64,000 bases of DNA. It comes from Burkholderiales bacterium. GTDB lineage: Bacteria; Pseudomonadota; Gammaproteobacteria; Burkholderiales; SG8-39. This document shows, one piece after another, positions 32,330-42,923 of the stretch (positions are counted from its first letter, which is position 1; every line of letters starts with the position of its first letter). The stretch covers positions 29,134-93,133 of the forward strand of contig JACZJT010000069.1 in assembly GCA_014860445.1 (NCBI GenBank), in the 5' to 3' direction. The translations under genes and the position numbers were made by a program. The notes beneath the pieces were generated by a model. It was not told the origin of the DNA, ran no database searches, and was given only the letters and a program-made list of their open reading frames with translations.

Positions 32330-32749
32330 ATGTTTACACTCGCACCGTCGCTCGTTGCAGCGAGCGCAGCCATCATCCTGCTGCTTGGCCTCGTCCATCT
32401 TCTGTTCACGTTTCGAGGTCCGAAGCTGCATCCCCGGGACGCCGCGCTCGAAAAAAGAATGACGGAGGTCTCGCCCGTCCTCACGCGCGAAACAACGATG
32501 TGGAAAGCCTGGGTTGGCTTCAATGCGAGTCACAGCTATGGCGCGATCCTTTTCGGTCTGGTCTACGGATACTTGGCGCTCGCACACAGCGCGTTCCTCT
32601 TTCAGTCGCCATTTCTCCTTCTTGCGGGACTGTTCTTTCTCGCAGGCTATGCCTTCTTGGGCAAGGTCTATTGGTTCAGCGTTCCCTTTCGTGGCATTGT
32701 ATTGTCGACTGCGTTGTATGTTGCCGCGCTTTTCATCGGGTGGGCCTAA
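32330..32749 (+). CDS. Cassette 12: four-helix membrane protein
   Basis: 139 residues with four hydrophobic segments: LAPSLVAASAAIILLLGLVHLLF, YGAILFGLVYGYLALAHSAFLF, FLLLAGLFFLAGYAFLGKVYWF and GIVLSTALYVAALFIGWA. A conserved-looking loop FRGPKLHPRDAALEKRMTEVSPVLTRETTMWKAWVGFNASHS lies between the first two. I recall no named family. The stop codon TAA forms part of the left attC core. Confidence 0.72.
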   Translation: MFTLAPSLVAASAAIILLLGLVHLLFTFRGPKLHPRDAALEKRMTEVSPVLTRETTMWKAWVGFNASHSYGAILFGLVYGYLALAHSAFLFQSPFLLLAGLFFLAGYAFLGKVYWFSVPFRGIVLSTALYVAALFIGWA

Positions 32750-32815
32750 CATGGCGCTCCAGTCGACGTGCTACGGTCTGCGGCTTTCGCACGCTGCTAA
32801 GCTCAAACGTTAGCC
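32744..32815 (+). repeat. attC site of cassette 12 (72 bp)
   Basis: Cores GCCTAAC and GTTAGCC. Left end GTGGGCCTAA is inverse to the first 10 bases of the cassette. Crossover after G32809. Confidence 0.9.
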
Positions 32816-32837
32816 GCCCTCGAACGGAGAAGAAGAC

Positions 32838-32930
32838 ATGGACCGATTGCGTTTCGTTATCCGCGTCACGATGATGCGAGCGGCAGTCGGCTCCCGGGTG
32901 GTCAACCGGGCTTCTCGGGGCGATGCCTGA
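32838..32930 (+). CDS. Cassette 13: 30-codon leader ORF
   Basis: A short frame MDRLRFVIRVTMMRAAVGSR to SRGDA with GGAGAAGAAG just upstream of its ATG. Its stop TGA overlaps the ATG of the next gene (TGATG), so it could couple translation into that gene, which has no good ribosome site of its own. The peptide is basic and resembles nothing I know. Coding is inferred from the start signal and the overlap only. Confidence 0.4.
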   Translation: MDRLRFVIRVTMMRAAVGSRVVNRASRGDA

Positions 32931-33667
32931 TGTCGCGCCGCGTGCTGCTGTCCTGGAGTTCGGGCAAAGACAGCGCCTGGACTTTGCACATGCTCCGAAA
33001 GGATCCGGACGTCGAGGTCGTCGGCCTCCTGACGACCGTCAATACCACCCACGGGCGAGTCGCGATGCACTCGACTCGCCTTGCAATCCTCGAGGCGCAG
33101 GCACGCAGCGTCGGGCTCCCGCTCCACGTCATCCCCCTCCCATGGCCCTGCGCCAACGAAGTGTACGAGCACGAGATGCGTCGGGCGATCGAAGACGGGC
33201 TCGAGAGGGGTGCAACGCACGTCGCCTTCGGAGACCTGTTCCTTGAGGACATCCGCGCCTATCGGATCAAGCAGCTCGAAGGCTCCGGCCTCAAGCCGCT
33301 CTTCCCGATCTGGCACGAGCCGACCGAGGCGCTCGCGCGGCGCATGGTCAACGCCGGCGTCGAGGCGGTCCTTACGTGCGTCGATCCTAAGAAGCTCTCG
33401 CCGTCGTTCGCCGGTCGTAAGTTTGACCACGAATTCCTCGACGAACTGCCGGAAGGCGTCGATCCGTGCGGCGAGAACGGTGAGTTCCACACGTGCGTCC
33501 TCGCCGGGCCGATGTTCAGCGAGCGTCTGCGCGCGGCGCCGGGCGAGGTTGTGGAGCGCGACGGGTTCTACTTCGCCGATCTAACGTGGGGTCCGGCAGT
33601 GGGCGACGTGCAAGAGGCGGCTAACAACAGCATGCAGCGGACGCCGCGCACAGCGCGGCGCTGCTGA
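32930..33667 (+). CDS. Cassette 13: diphthine-ammonia-ligase-like ATPase (DUF71)
   Basis: 245 residues. The PP-loop SWSSGKDSAW (about 8-17) marks an adenine-nucleotide alpha hydrolase. The family features THGRVAMHSTRLAILEAQARSVGLPL, VAFGDLFLEDIRAYR and PIWHEP are present, as in archaeal/bacterial MJ0570-type proteins. Members amidate or otherwise activate a carboxylate with ATP; the bacterial substrate is unknown. The last 16 residues (ANNSMQRTPRTARRC) are encoded by the attC site itself, so the natural end was probably before 33619. Confidence 0.88.
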   Translation: MSRRVLLSWSSGKDSAWTLHMLRKDPDVEVVGLLTTVNTTHGRVAMHSTRLAILEAQARSVGLPLHVIPLPWPCANEVYEHEMRRAIEDGLERGATHVAFGDLFLEDIRAYRIKQLEGSGLKPLFPIWHEPTEALARRMVNAGVEAVLTCVDPKKLSPSFAGRKFDHEFLDELPEGVDPCGENGEFHTCVLAGPMFSERLRAAPGEVVERDGFYFADLTWGPAVGDVQEAANNSMQRTPRTARRC

Positions 33668-33682
33668 TGCCTGACGTTAGGC
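33619..33682 (+). repeat. attC site of cassette 13 (64 bp)
   Basis: Cores GGCTAAC and GTTAGGC with inner arms AACAGCATGCAGCGGACG and CGCTGCTGATGC. It lies inside the 3' end of the reading frame. Crossover after G33676. Confidence 0.9.
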
Positions 33683-33689
33683 GTCGCCA

Positions 33690-34235
33690 ATGCCAAAGTT
33701 CGTAGCCCTGTTGCGTGGCATTAATATCGGCAAGGCCAAGCGGATTCCAATGGCCGATCTACGAGCCTTACTGGTTGAACTGGGGTATACGGACGTAGCT
33801 ACGCTCCTGAATAGCGGGAACGCCGTGTTTCGAGCACCCAAGGGAACGCAGGCCCAGCATGCGGAAAACATAGCCACGGCAATATTGGCAAAACTAAAGA
33901 TTGAAGTTCCGGTCATCGTCAAGTCAGCGAAAGAGCTGTTGGCCATCGTCAGTGAGAACCGGTTGGCCGAGAAGGCAACGAATCATTCCCACCTCTTGGT
34001 CGTTTTCGCACAAAATAACGTTGCGCTGTCCGGGCTTGGCGTAGTCGAGTCTTTGGTCGCGCCGCCCGAGCAATTCTTGGCAGGCAAGAATGCCGCGTAC
34101 TTGCACTGCGCAACCGGCATTCTGGAAAGCAAAGCCGGTGAAGCGTTACTCGGCAAATCCGGCAAGCTAGTCACCACAAGAAACTGGGCAACCGTTCTTA
34201 AGTTGCAGGCGTTGGCGGGTGAACCCGATGCCTAA
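33690..34235 (+). CDS. Cassette 14: DUF1697-family protein
   Basis: 181 residues with the family N terminus KFVALLRGINIGKAKRIPMADLRALLVELGYTDVATLLNSGNAVF and the ending LVTTRNWATVLKLQAL. DUF1697 proteins are common small cytoplasmic proteins of unknown function, often found in integron cassettes and plasmids. The ATG lies 13 bp after the crossover, without a clear ribosome site. The TAA stop overlaps the left core of the attC. Confidence 0.9.
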   Translation: MPKFVALLRGINIGKAKRIPMADLRALLVELGYTDVATLLNSGNAVFRAPKGTQAQHAENIATAILAKLKIEVPVIVKSAKELLAIVSENRLAEKATNHSHLLVVFAQNNVALSGLGVVESLVAPPEQFLAGKNAAYLHCATGILESKAGEALLGKSGKLVTTRNWATVLKLQALAGEPDA

Positions 34236-34289
34236 CCCATCCATCAAGCGGGACGCGCTACCACGCGCCCCTTATGTCAACCGTTGGAC
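34230..34289 (+). repeat. attC site of cassette 14 (60 bp), end of the array
   Basis: Cores GCCTAAC and GTTGGAC with inner arms AAGCGGGACGCG and CGCGCCCCTTATG. It is the last attC. The 57 bp beyond it, up to the uvrA stop, hold only a 14-bp GC palindrome (34327-34340). Crossover after G34283. Confidence 0.88.
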
Positions 34290-34346
34290 TAGCGTACTTC
34301 GTCGGCAATCGCGGCCGGTCACATTCCCGCCGCGCGGCGGCCCTGC

Positions 34347-37175
<2,829 letters not shown>

Positions 37176-37260
37176 TGTCTGGGCCCTTGCTTGAGCTCGG
37201 GCCGGAGATTCAAACCTGCTAGTATACGAGATTAAACCGCACCTACGCGACTTCCCATTT

Positions 37261-38523
37261 ATGTCGTCCGTTTCTTCCAATCGCATGTCGCCCCTGGAAA
37301 TCCGCGCAAGTCTTTCACTTGCATCGATTTTCGCGTTGCGGATGCTGGGTCTTTTCCTGATCCTGCCGGTGTTCGCCGTGCACGCCGCGCACATTCCCGG
37401 AGGCGACAATCACACGCTCGTGGGCATCGCGCTGGGTACTTATGGCCTGACCCAGGGCATGCTGCAAATCCCCTACGGCATGGCCTCGGACCGCTACGGC
37501 CGCAAGCGCATCATCATTCTGGGACTGATCCTGTTTGCGCTGGGGAGCTTTCTCGCGGCCATGGCGGACAATATTTACGTCGTCATCGCGGGCCGGGCCC
37601 TGCAGGGGGCGGGCGCCATCTCGGCGCCGGTGATGGCGTTCCTGTCGGATCTCACGCGCGAACAGCATCGCACCAAGGCCATGGCCATGGTCGGTTCGAG
37701 CATCGGTTTGATGTTCGCACTGTCGCTGGTCGGTTCGCCCCTGCTGTACCGCCACATCGGCATGGGCGGCATATTCGCGCTTACCGGCATTCTGGCGCTG
37801 GCGGCGATCTGGGTGGTGGTGAGCGTGGTGCCGAAGGAGCAGCCGGCGAACATCGACGCTGAAGAACAGGTCGAGCCGGCGCGCCTCGGCCAGGTGCTCA
37901 GGAACCCGCACTTGCTGCGGCTCAATTTCGGCATTTTCTCGCTGCATGCGGTGCAGATGGCGATTTTCGTCGTGGTGCCGCTGGCCCTCATCGGCGCGGG
38001 CGGGCTACCGGTGGGCGAGCACTGGAAAGTCTATCTGCCGGTCGTGCTCGGGTCGTTCGTGCTGATGGTGCCGGCGATTTTCTACGCGGAGAAAAAGGAT
38101 GCGATCAAGCCCGTGTTTCTGGCGAGCATCGCGCTGATGGCCGTGGTGCAGCTGGGTTTCGTGTTCTCCATGCAGAATTTCACCGCGCTTGTCATCCTGC
38201 TGCTGGGCTTCTTCGTTGCTTTCAACATACTCGAGGCGAGCCTGCCCTCGCTGGTATCGCGCACGGCGCCGGCGAGTGCAAAGGGCGCGGCCCTGGGTGT
38301 GTACAACACGACCCAGTCGCTGGGCCTGTTCGTCGGCGGTGCGGCGGGTGGTTGGCTGATGCAGCATCACGGGCGCACACCGGTATTTGCATTCGGCGCG
38401 GTGCTGATCACCTTGTGGGGAATTGCCGCAATCAGCATGAGTGTCCCGCGGCGCGTGGCGCGTGGCGGTGCAGAGTCTGTCGGCGACGCGGTGCTGGGCG
38501 ACGGGACAGTCAGGCAGCATTGA
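37261..38523 (+). CDS. MFS transporter (YajR-like)
   Basis: 420 residues with 12 membrane segments. The MFS loop motif appears as [16 protein letters not shown] (about 79-94), and helix 4-5 has [33 protein letters not shown]. It is related to YajR and other drug:proton antiporters, without YajR's cytosolic C domain. It lies between uvrA and ssb, an order common in betaproteobacteria. The substrate is unknown. Confidence 0.9.
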   Translation: MSSVSSNRMSPLEIRASLSLASIFALRMLGLFLILPVFAVHAAHIPGGDNHTLVGIALGTYGLTQGMLQIPYGMASDRYGRKRIIILGLILFALGSFLAAMADNIYVVIAGRALQGAGAISAPVMAFLSDLTREQHRTKAMAMVGSSIGLMFALSLVGSPLLYRHIGMGGIFALTGILALAAIWVVVSVVPKEQPANIDAEEQVEPARLGQVLRNPHLLRLNFGIFSLHAVQMAIFVVVPLALIGAGGLPVGEHWKVYLPVVLGSFVLMVPAIFYAEKKDAIKPVFLASIALMAVVQLGFVFSMQNFTALVILLLGFFVAFNILEASLPSLVSRTAPASAKGAALGVYNTTQSLGLFVGGAAGGWLMQHHGRTPVFAFGAVLITLWGIAAISMSVPRRVARGGAESVGDAVLGDGTVRQH

Positions 38524-38551
38524 ATATAAGAAATCAACCAGGAGACTAGCT

Positions 38552-39004
38552 ATGGCATCGGTCAACAAAGTAATCGTCGTAGGCAACCTCGGCAAAGACC
38601 CCGAATCGCGCTTCCTGCCGGACGGCAAGGCGGTGTGCAACTTTTCGGTTGCCACAACCGATACCTGGAAAGACAAAGCCACCGGCGACAAGAAAGAAGC
38701 GACCGAGTGGCACAGGATTTCCACTTTCGGCAGGCTTGCCGAGATTTGCGGCGAGTACCTGAAGAAAGGCAGTCAGGTCTATATCGAGGGCAAACTGCGC
38801 ACGCGCAAATGGCAGGACAAGGAGGGCCAGGACCGCTATACGACCGAAATCATTGCCGACGCCATGCAGATGCTGGGCTCCAGGAGCGGCATGGGCTCGG
38901 GCGAATCGCGCGAATCGCGCGAGCCGGCTTCGGCGGGCGAATCCAGGTCCGCGAAAAAAACCGGCGGCCAGTTCCAGGACATGGACGACGATATCCCGTT
39001 CTAG
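38552..39004 (+). CDS. ssb: Single-stranded DNA-binding protein
   Basis: 150 residues. OB-fold: [25 protein letters not shown] and [14 protein letters not shown] up to about 110, then a flexible Ser/Arg/Gly linker and the acidic partner-binding tip DDDIPF. Coats single-stranded DNA in replication and repair. CAGGAGACTAGCT precedes the ATG. Normal length. Confidence 0.97.
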   Translation: MASVNKVIVVGNLGKDPESRFLPDGKAVCNFSVATTDTWKDKATGDKKEATEWHRISTFGRLAEICGEYLKKGSQVYIEGKLRTRKWQDKEGQDRYTTEIIADAMQMLGSRSGMGSGESRESREPASAGESRSAKKTGGQFQDMDDDIPF

Positions 39005-39136
39005 TTTTGATCGCCGGCGGCGCCGGCCGGACCCCCGCTAGCCCCTTGAAAAGGCAGGTTTTGCCCATAGATAGTCCATGGGTGTGCAGCACTTTTCCGT
39101 TATAATCCACCTCTTTTTCGCTGGCCGGAGGCCATA

Positions 39137-39520
39137 GTGCCTATTTACGAATATCGTTGCTCCACTTGCGGGTTCCAGAAAGAGTTCCTGCGTAAGGTGA
39201 GTGATCCCCTGCTGAGCGTCTGCCCGGAGTGCGGCAAGGACACCTTCGGCAAGATGCTGACCGCCGCCGGTTTTCAGCTGAAGGGCGGCGGCTGGTATGC
39301 CACGGACTTCAAGCACAGCGGTGCCAAGCCGGGCGCCAAGAAAGCCGCGGAAGGCGCAAGCGCATCGGGGAGCAAGTCTTCGGGCGAGGGTGAGAGCGGC
39401 GGCAAGTCCGATAGCAAGACCGACAGCAAGACCGACAGCAAGACCGAGACCAAGACATCCAGCCAGCCTGCCGCGGCCGCGGCAACGACGACAAGCGCGA
39501 GCGCCGCCAAAACTGAATGA
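39137..39520 (+). CDS. FmdB-family zinc-ribbon protein with repetitive tail
   Basis: 127 residues from a GTG start. The FmdB/CxxC-CxxC-SSSS zinc ribbon MPIYEYRCSTCGFQKEFLRKVSD then VCPECGKDTFGKML fills the first 45 residues (four Cys). The rest is low complexity: KSDSKTDSKTDSKTETKTSS, with a four-residue repeat, then Ala/Thr/Ser. The repeat may vary in copy number between strains. Role unknown, perhaps regulatory. It overlaps the next gene by 4 bp. Confidence 0.9.
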   Translation: MPIYEYRCSTCGFQKEFLRKVSDPLLSVCPECGKDTFGKMLTAAGFQLKGGGWYATDFKHSGAKPGAKKAAEGASASGSKSSGEGESGGKSDSKTDSKTDSKTETKTSSQPAAAAATTTSASAAKTE

Positions 39521-40140
39521 AGAAGTACTTCATCACCGGCCTGCTGATCTGGATTCCGCTGGTCATTACCATCTGGGTGCTCAAGCTCGTGGTCGACACC
39601 CTCGACCAGACGCTGCTGCTGCTGCCGCATGCGCTGCGTACCGAGGGCTGGCTGGGCACGCATGTCCCGGGCATGGGCGTGCTGCTGACTTTGCTGATTG
39701 TGCTGCTTACCGGCGTGACCGCGGCAAATTTCGTCGGCCAGCGCCTGGTGCACTGGTGGCACGAAATCCTGCACCGTATTCCGGTGGTGAGTTCGATCTA
39801 TTCCAGCGTCAAGCAGGTGAGCGACACGCTGTTCTCCTCCAGCGGCGAGGCGTTTCGCAAGGCGCTGCTGGTGCAATGGCCGCGTGAAGGCATGTGGACC
39901 ATAGGCTTTCTCACCGGCGCGCCCGGTGGCGATGTCACCAGGCATTTGCAGGGCGACTACGTCAGCGTCTATGTGCCCACCACGCCCAATCCCACGGGCG
40001 GCTATTTCGTGATGGTGCCGCGCAAGGACGTGATCGAGCTCGACATGAGCGTGGACACCGCGCTGAAATATGTAATCTCGATGGGCGTGGCCGTGCCCAA
40101 CGGAAACGGAAGGCGGAAAAAGGAATTGCTTTCCCGGTAA
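39517..40140 (+). CDS. DUF502-family membrane protein
   Basis: 207 residues with two N-terminal membrane segments (YFITGLLIWIPLVITIWVLKLVV; MGVLLTLLIVLLTGVTAANFVG) and the soluble family motif IPVVSSIYSSVKQVSDTL, later GDYVSVYVPTTPNPTGGYFVMVP. Function unknown; it almost always precedes aspS in betaproteobacteria. ATGA overlap with the FmdB gene. Confidence 0.93.
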   Translation: MKKYFITGLLIWIPLVITIWVLKLVVDTLDQTLLLLPHALRTEGWLGTHVPGMGVLLTLLIVLLTGVTAANFVGQRLVHWWHEILHRIPVVSSIYSSVKQVSDTLFSSSGEAFRKALLVQWPREGMWTIGFLTGAPGGDVTRHLQGDYVSVYVPTTPNPTGGYFVMVPRKDVIELDMSVDTALKYVISMGVAVPNGNGRRKKELLSR

Positions 40141-40145
40141 TGTGC

Positions 40146-40184
40146 AATGGGTAATGAGTGATGCACGCTGACTCATTACCCATT
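40146..40184 (+). promoter_or_regulatory. Perfect 14-bp hairpin upstream of aspS
   Basis: AATGGGTAATGAGT and ACTCATTACCCATT flank an 11-base loop, starting 6 bases after the DUF502 stop and ending 23 bases before the aspS ATG. It could be an attenuator, a read-through terminator or a structured leader controlling aspS. Confidence 0.55.
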
Positions 40185-40207
40185 TCTCATCACACTGTAC
40201 CGACACT

Positions 40208-41983
40208 ATGCGTACGCTCTATTGCGGACAGGTCAGCGCCGCCCAGCTCGACCAGACCGTCACCCTATGCGGCTGGGTCAACACGCGCCGCGATCATGGC
40301 GGCGTGATTTTCATCGATTTGCGCGACCGCGAAGGTCTGGTGCAAATCGTGTGCAATCCCACGCGGCCGGAAGTCTTCGCGGTGGCGGAGAAAATCCGCA
40401 ATGAATTCGTGCTCAAGGTGACCGGCAAGGTGATCCGGCGCGAACCGGCACTGGTCAATCCGAAATTGAAAAGCGGCGAGATCGAAGTACTGTGCCACGA
40501 GCTGGAGATCCTCAACCCGGCGGTGACCCCGCCCTTCCAGCTCGATGAAGACAATCTGTCGGAGACCACGCGCCTGACGCATCGCGTGATCGACCTGCGC
40601 CGGCCGCAGATGCAGGCGAACCTGCGCCTGCGCTACAAGGTCGCGATGGAGGTGCGCCGCTATCTGGACGAGGCCGGGTTCATCGACATCGAGACGCCGA
40701 TGCTCGCCAAGTCCACGCCGGAGGGCGCGCGCGATTACCTGGTGCCCTCGCGCGTGCACGACGGCATGTTCTTCGCCCTGCCGCAGTCCCCGCAGCTGTT
40801 CAAGCAGATGCTGATGATCGCCGGCTTCGACCGCTATTACCAGATCACCAAGTGTTTTCGCGACGAGGACCTGCGCGCAGACCGCCAGCCCGAGTTCACC
40901 CAGGTCGATATCGAGACCTCGTTCCTGGCCGAGCAGGAGATCAGGGACATCATGGAAGCGCTGATGCGCAGCGTGTTCAAGCACGCGCTGGGCGTGGACC
41001 TGCCCGATCCGTTCCCGGTGATGAGCTATGCCGAGGCGATGACGCGCTACGGATCGGACAAGCCGGACCTGCGCGTGCCGCTGGAATTCACCGAGCTCAC
41101 CGACGTGATGAAAAGCGTGGAGTTCAAGGTGTTTTCAGGCCCGGCCAACACGGCCGGCGGCCGCGTTGCGGGCCTGCGCATTCCCGGCGGCGGTGCGCTC
41201 ACGCGCGGCGAGATCGACGCCTACACGCAGTTTGTCGGCATCTACGGCGCCCGGGGTCTCGCCTACATCAAGGTGAATGATGCGGCCAAGGGACGCGAGG
41301 GCCTGCAGTCGCCCATCGTGAAAAATCTTTCCGACGCTGCGCTTACCGCGATCGTCGAGCGCTCCGGCGCGAAAGACGGCGACCTGGTGTTCTTCGCCGC
41401 CGACAAGGCCAAGGTCGTGAACGACGCGCTGGGCGGCTTGCGCGTGAAAATCGGCCACGAAAAAGGCTACGCGATCGCCGGCTGGAAGCCGCTGTGGGTG
41501 GTGGACTTCCCGATGTTCGAATACGACGACGAGGCAAAGCGCTGGGTCGCCATGCACCATCCGTTCACCGCGCCCAAGGACGGACACGAGGACTACCTCG
41601 CCAGCGACCCGTCCAAGGCCGTCGCCAAGGCCTACGACATGGTGCTGAACGGATCGGAAATCGGCGGCGGTTCGGTGCGTATCCATCGCGAGGAAGTGCA
41701 GTCCAAGGTGTTCCGCGCGCTCGCCATCGATGCGGCTGAAGCGAAGCTGAAATTCGGCTACCTGCTCGACGCGCTGCAGTACGGCGCGCCGCCCCACGGC
41801 GGCATTGCCTTCGGGCTGGACCGCATCGTCGCGATGATGGCCGGCACCGACTCCATCCGCGACGTCATCGCTTTTCCGAAGACGCAGCGCGCGCAGTGCC
41901 TGCTGACGCAGGCACCCAGCCCGGTGGACGAGAAGCAGCTGCGCGAGCTGCACATCCGGCTGCGACAGCAGGAAAAAACCTAG
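40208..41983 (+). CDS. aspS: Aspartyl-tRNA synthetase
   Basis: 591-residue class IIb synthetase charging tRNA(Asp), perhaps also tRNA(Asn) as in many bacteria without AsnRS. The N-terminal OB fold ([33 protein letters not shown]) is followed by motif 2 ([18 protein letters not shown]), the bacterial GAD insertion and motif 3 ([15 protein letters not shown]). Normal bacterial length. Confidence 0.97.
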   Translation: MRTLYCGQVSAAQLDQTVTLCGWVNTRRDHGGVIFIDLRDREGLVQIVCNPTRPEVFAVAEKIRNEFVLKVTGKVIRREPALVNPKLKSGEIEVLCHELEILNPAVTPPFQLDEDNLSETTRLTHRVIDLRRPQMQANLRLRYKVAMEVRRYLDEAGFIDIETPMLAKSTPEGARDYLVPSRVHDGMFFALPQSPQLFKQMLMIAGFDRYYQITKCFRDEDLRADRQPEFTQVDIETSFLAEQEIRDIMEALMRSVFKHALGVDLPDPFPVMSYAEAMTRYGSDKPDLRVPLEFTELTDVMKSVEFKVFSGPANTAGGRVAGLRIPGGGALTRGEIDAYTQFVGIYGARGLAYIKVNDAAKGREGLQSPIVKNLSDAALTAIVERSGAKDGDLVFFAADKAKVVNDALGGLRVKIGHEKGYAIAGWKPLWVVDFPMFEYDDEAKRWVAMHHPFTAPKDGHEDYLASDPSKAVAKAYDMVLNGSEIGGGSVRIHREEVQSKVFRALAIDAAEAKLKFGYLLDALQYGAPPHGGIAFGLDRIVAMMAGTDSIRDVIAFPKTQRAQCLLTQAPSPVDEKQLRELHIRLRQQEKT

Positions 41984-42009
41984 GCGCAAACGCACGGACG
42001 GCCGCGCAG

Positions 42010-42390
42010 GTGAGACAACTCGTTTCAGCTTTGCTCGCGCTATGCATCATGGCCGGCAGCGCTCCGGCCTGGGCCGGCCGCACGGCGCAGCCCGGGGATG
42101 TTCCTGTATCGGCCTTGCCCGCCGAAGCGCGCACGACACTGGCGCGGATAAAAGCCGGTGGACCGTTCACCTATGCCAAGGACGGCAGCGTGTTCGGCAA
42201 TCGCGAAAAACTCCTGCCGGCGCGCAGCCGGGGCTACTACCGCGAATACACGGTAAACACGCCGGGCGCGCGCGGCCGCGGCGCGCGCCGCATCGTCGCC
42301 GGCAGCGGCGCATCGGGCGACGTGCGCAGTTCCGGCGAGTACTATTACAGCGATGATCATTACAATTCTTTCAGGCGCATCCATGAGTGA
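42010..42390 (+). CDS. Secreted guanyl-specific ribonuclease (RNase Sa/barnase-like)
   Basis: 126 residues from a GTG. Signal peptide to about residue 22 (ALLALCIMAGSAPAWA). The mature protein has the microbial RNase N1/T1 fold: FTYAKDGSVFGNREKLLPARSRGYYREYTVNTPGARGRGARRIVAG. The expected catalytic residues are E79 (REY), R94 (ARRI) and H117 (DDHYNSF). Single-strand RNA cleavage after G is expected. Its gene overlaps the barstar-like inhibitor gene by 8 bp. Confidence 0.9.
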   Translation: MRQLVSALLALCIMAGSAPAWAGRTAQPGDVPVSALPAEARTTLARIKAGGPFTYAKDGSVFGNREKLLPARSRGYYREYTVNTPGARGRGARRIVAGSGASGDVRSSGEYYYSDDHYNSFRRIHE

Positions 42391-42826
42391 CGCAATCGAA
42401 CAACTGCTCAAGGACAAGGACCGGGCGGGGGCCTATCTTACCGGGCCGGACACACGGCCCATCGCGGAGGCGGCACAGGCTGCGGGCCTTGCGCTGTGGC
42501 GCGTGGACATCGGCCATGTGCACGACAAGCAGGGTTTCACCGGCCTCGTGGCGAAGGCGCTCGCTTTTCCCGAGTGGTTTGGCGGCAACTGGGATGCATT
42601 CGAGGACTGCCTGGGCGACCTTTCCTGGCATCCGGCGCCGGGCTACGTATTGCTGCTCGAGCACGGCAAGCATTTCGGCGCAGGCCACAAGCAGGAGTTC
42701 CTCACCGCCGTGGAAGTACTCGACGGCGTCGCCGAATACTGGCAGGGACAGGGCAAACCTTTCTGGGCCATCGTGAGCGGCCCGGAGGGCTGGGATGCGG
42801 GACTGCCGCAACTGCCGCTTGCGTGA
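42383..42826 (+). CDS. Barstar-like ribonuclease inhibitor
   Basis: 147 residues. Barstar core: ALWRVDIGHVHDKQGFTGLVAKALAFPEWFGGNWDAFEDCLGDLSW, matching the barnase-binding helix and loop (FGGNWDAFxDCL), and then YVLLLEH. It protects the cell from the RNase encoded just upstream. Overlapping genes ensure co-production. The N-terminal extension of about 30 residues is longer than in B. amyloliquefaciens barstar but usual in proteobacteria. Confidence 0.93.
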   Translation: MSDAIEQLLKDKDRAGAYLTGPDTRPIAEAAQAAGLALWRVDIGHVHDKQGFTGLVAKALAFPEWFGGNWDAFEDCLGDLSWHPAPGYVLLLEHGKHFGAGHKQEFLTAVEVLDGVAEYWQGQGKPFWAIVSGPEGWDAGLPQLPLA

Positions 42827-42835
42827 ACCGTCACT

Positions 42836-42916
42836 TGTCATTCCGAGCGCAGCGAGGAATCTGCTTCTTGTCCCCCACCAAAAGCAGATTCCTCGGGCTG
42901 CGCCCTCGGAATGACA
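42836..42916. repeat. 81-bp dispersed inverted repeat, copy 1
   Basis: Ends TGTCATTCCGAG and CTCGGAATGACA; inner arms GAGGAATCTGCTT and AAGCAGATTCCTC. It can fold into a long stem. A second, inverted copy of equal length lies at 62552-62632. It sits 7 bp from the nudB start codon. This resembles widespread non-coding REP/MITE-like elements. Confidence 0.85.
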
Positions 42917-42923
42917 GATTGCT

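Larger units (their letters stand above)
23648..34289 (+). mobile_element. Chromosomal integron with 14 gene cassettes
   Basis: Integrase gene, attI-like site and 14 cassettes in a row. Cassettes begin at 24845, 25603, 26320, 27063, 28117, 28756, 29168, 29668, 30393, 31072, 31490, 32308, 32810 and 33677; the last ends at 34283. All cassette ORFs lie on the plus strand. The bases after each crossover G recur inverted at the attC start of the same cassette: 8 to 12 perfect bases in ten cassettes (7 in the first), one mismatch in cassettes 9, 10, 11 and 14. Cassette DNA is visibly richer in A and T than the flanks. attC sites are of several unrelated types, so the cassettes came from many sources. 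Confidence 0.95.

Noticed and set aside
32235..32752. Minus-strand ORF covering cassettes 11 and 12
   Set aside because: It crosses an attC and two cassette genes in antisense; all supported cassette genes are on the plus strand.
34327..34340. GC palindrome before uvrA stop as terminator
   Set aside because: CCGCCGC followed by its exact complement leaves no loop and no T run follows, so termination is unsupported.
39400..39470. Short tandem DNA repeat in the FmdB-like gene as a possible CRISPR or recombination site
   Set aside because: It is a four-codon protein repeat (SDSKTDSKTDSKT) within a low-complexity tail, without spacers.
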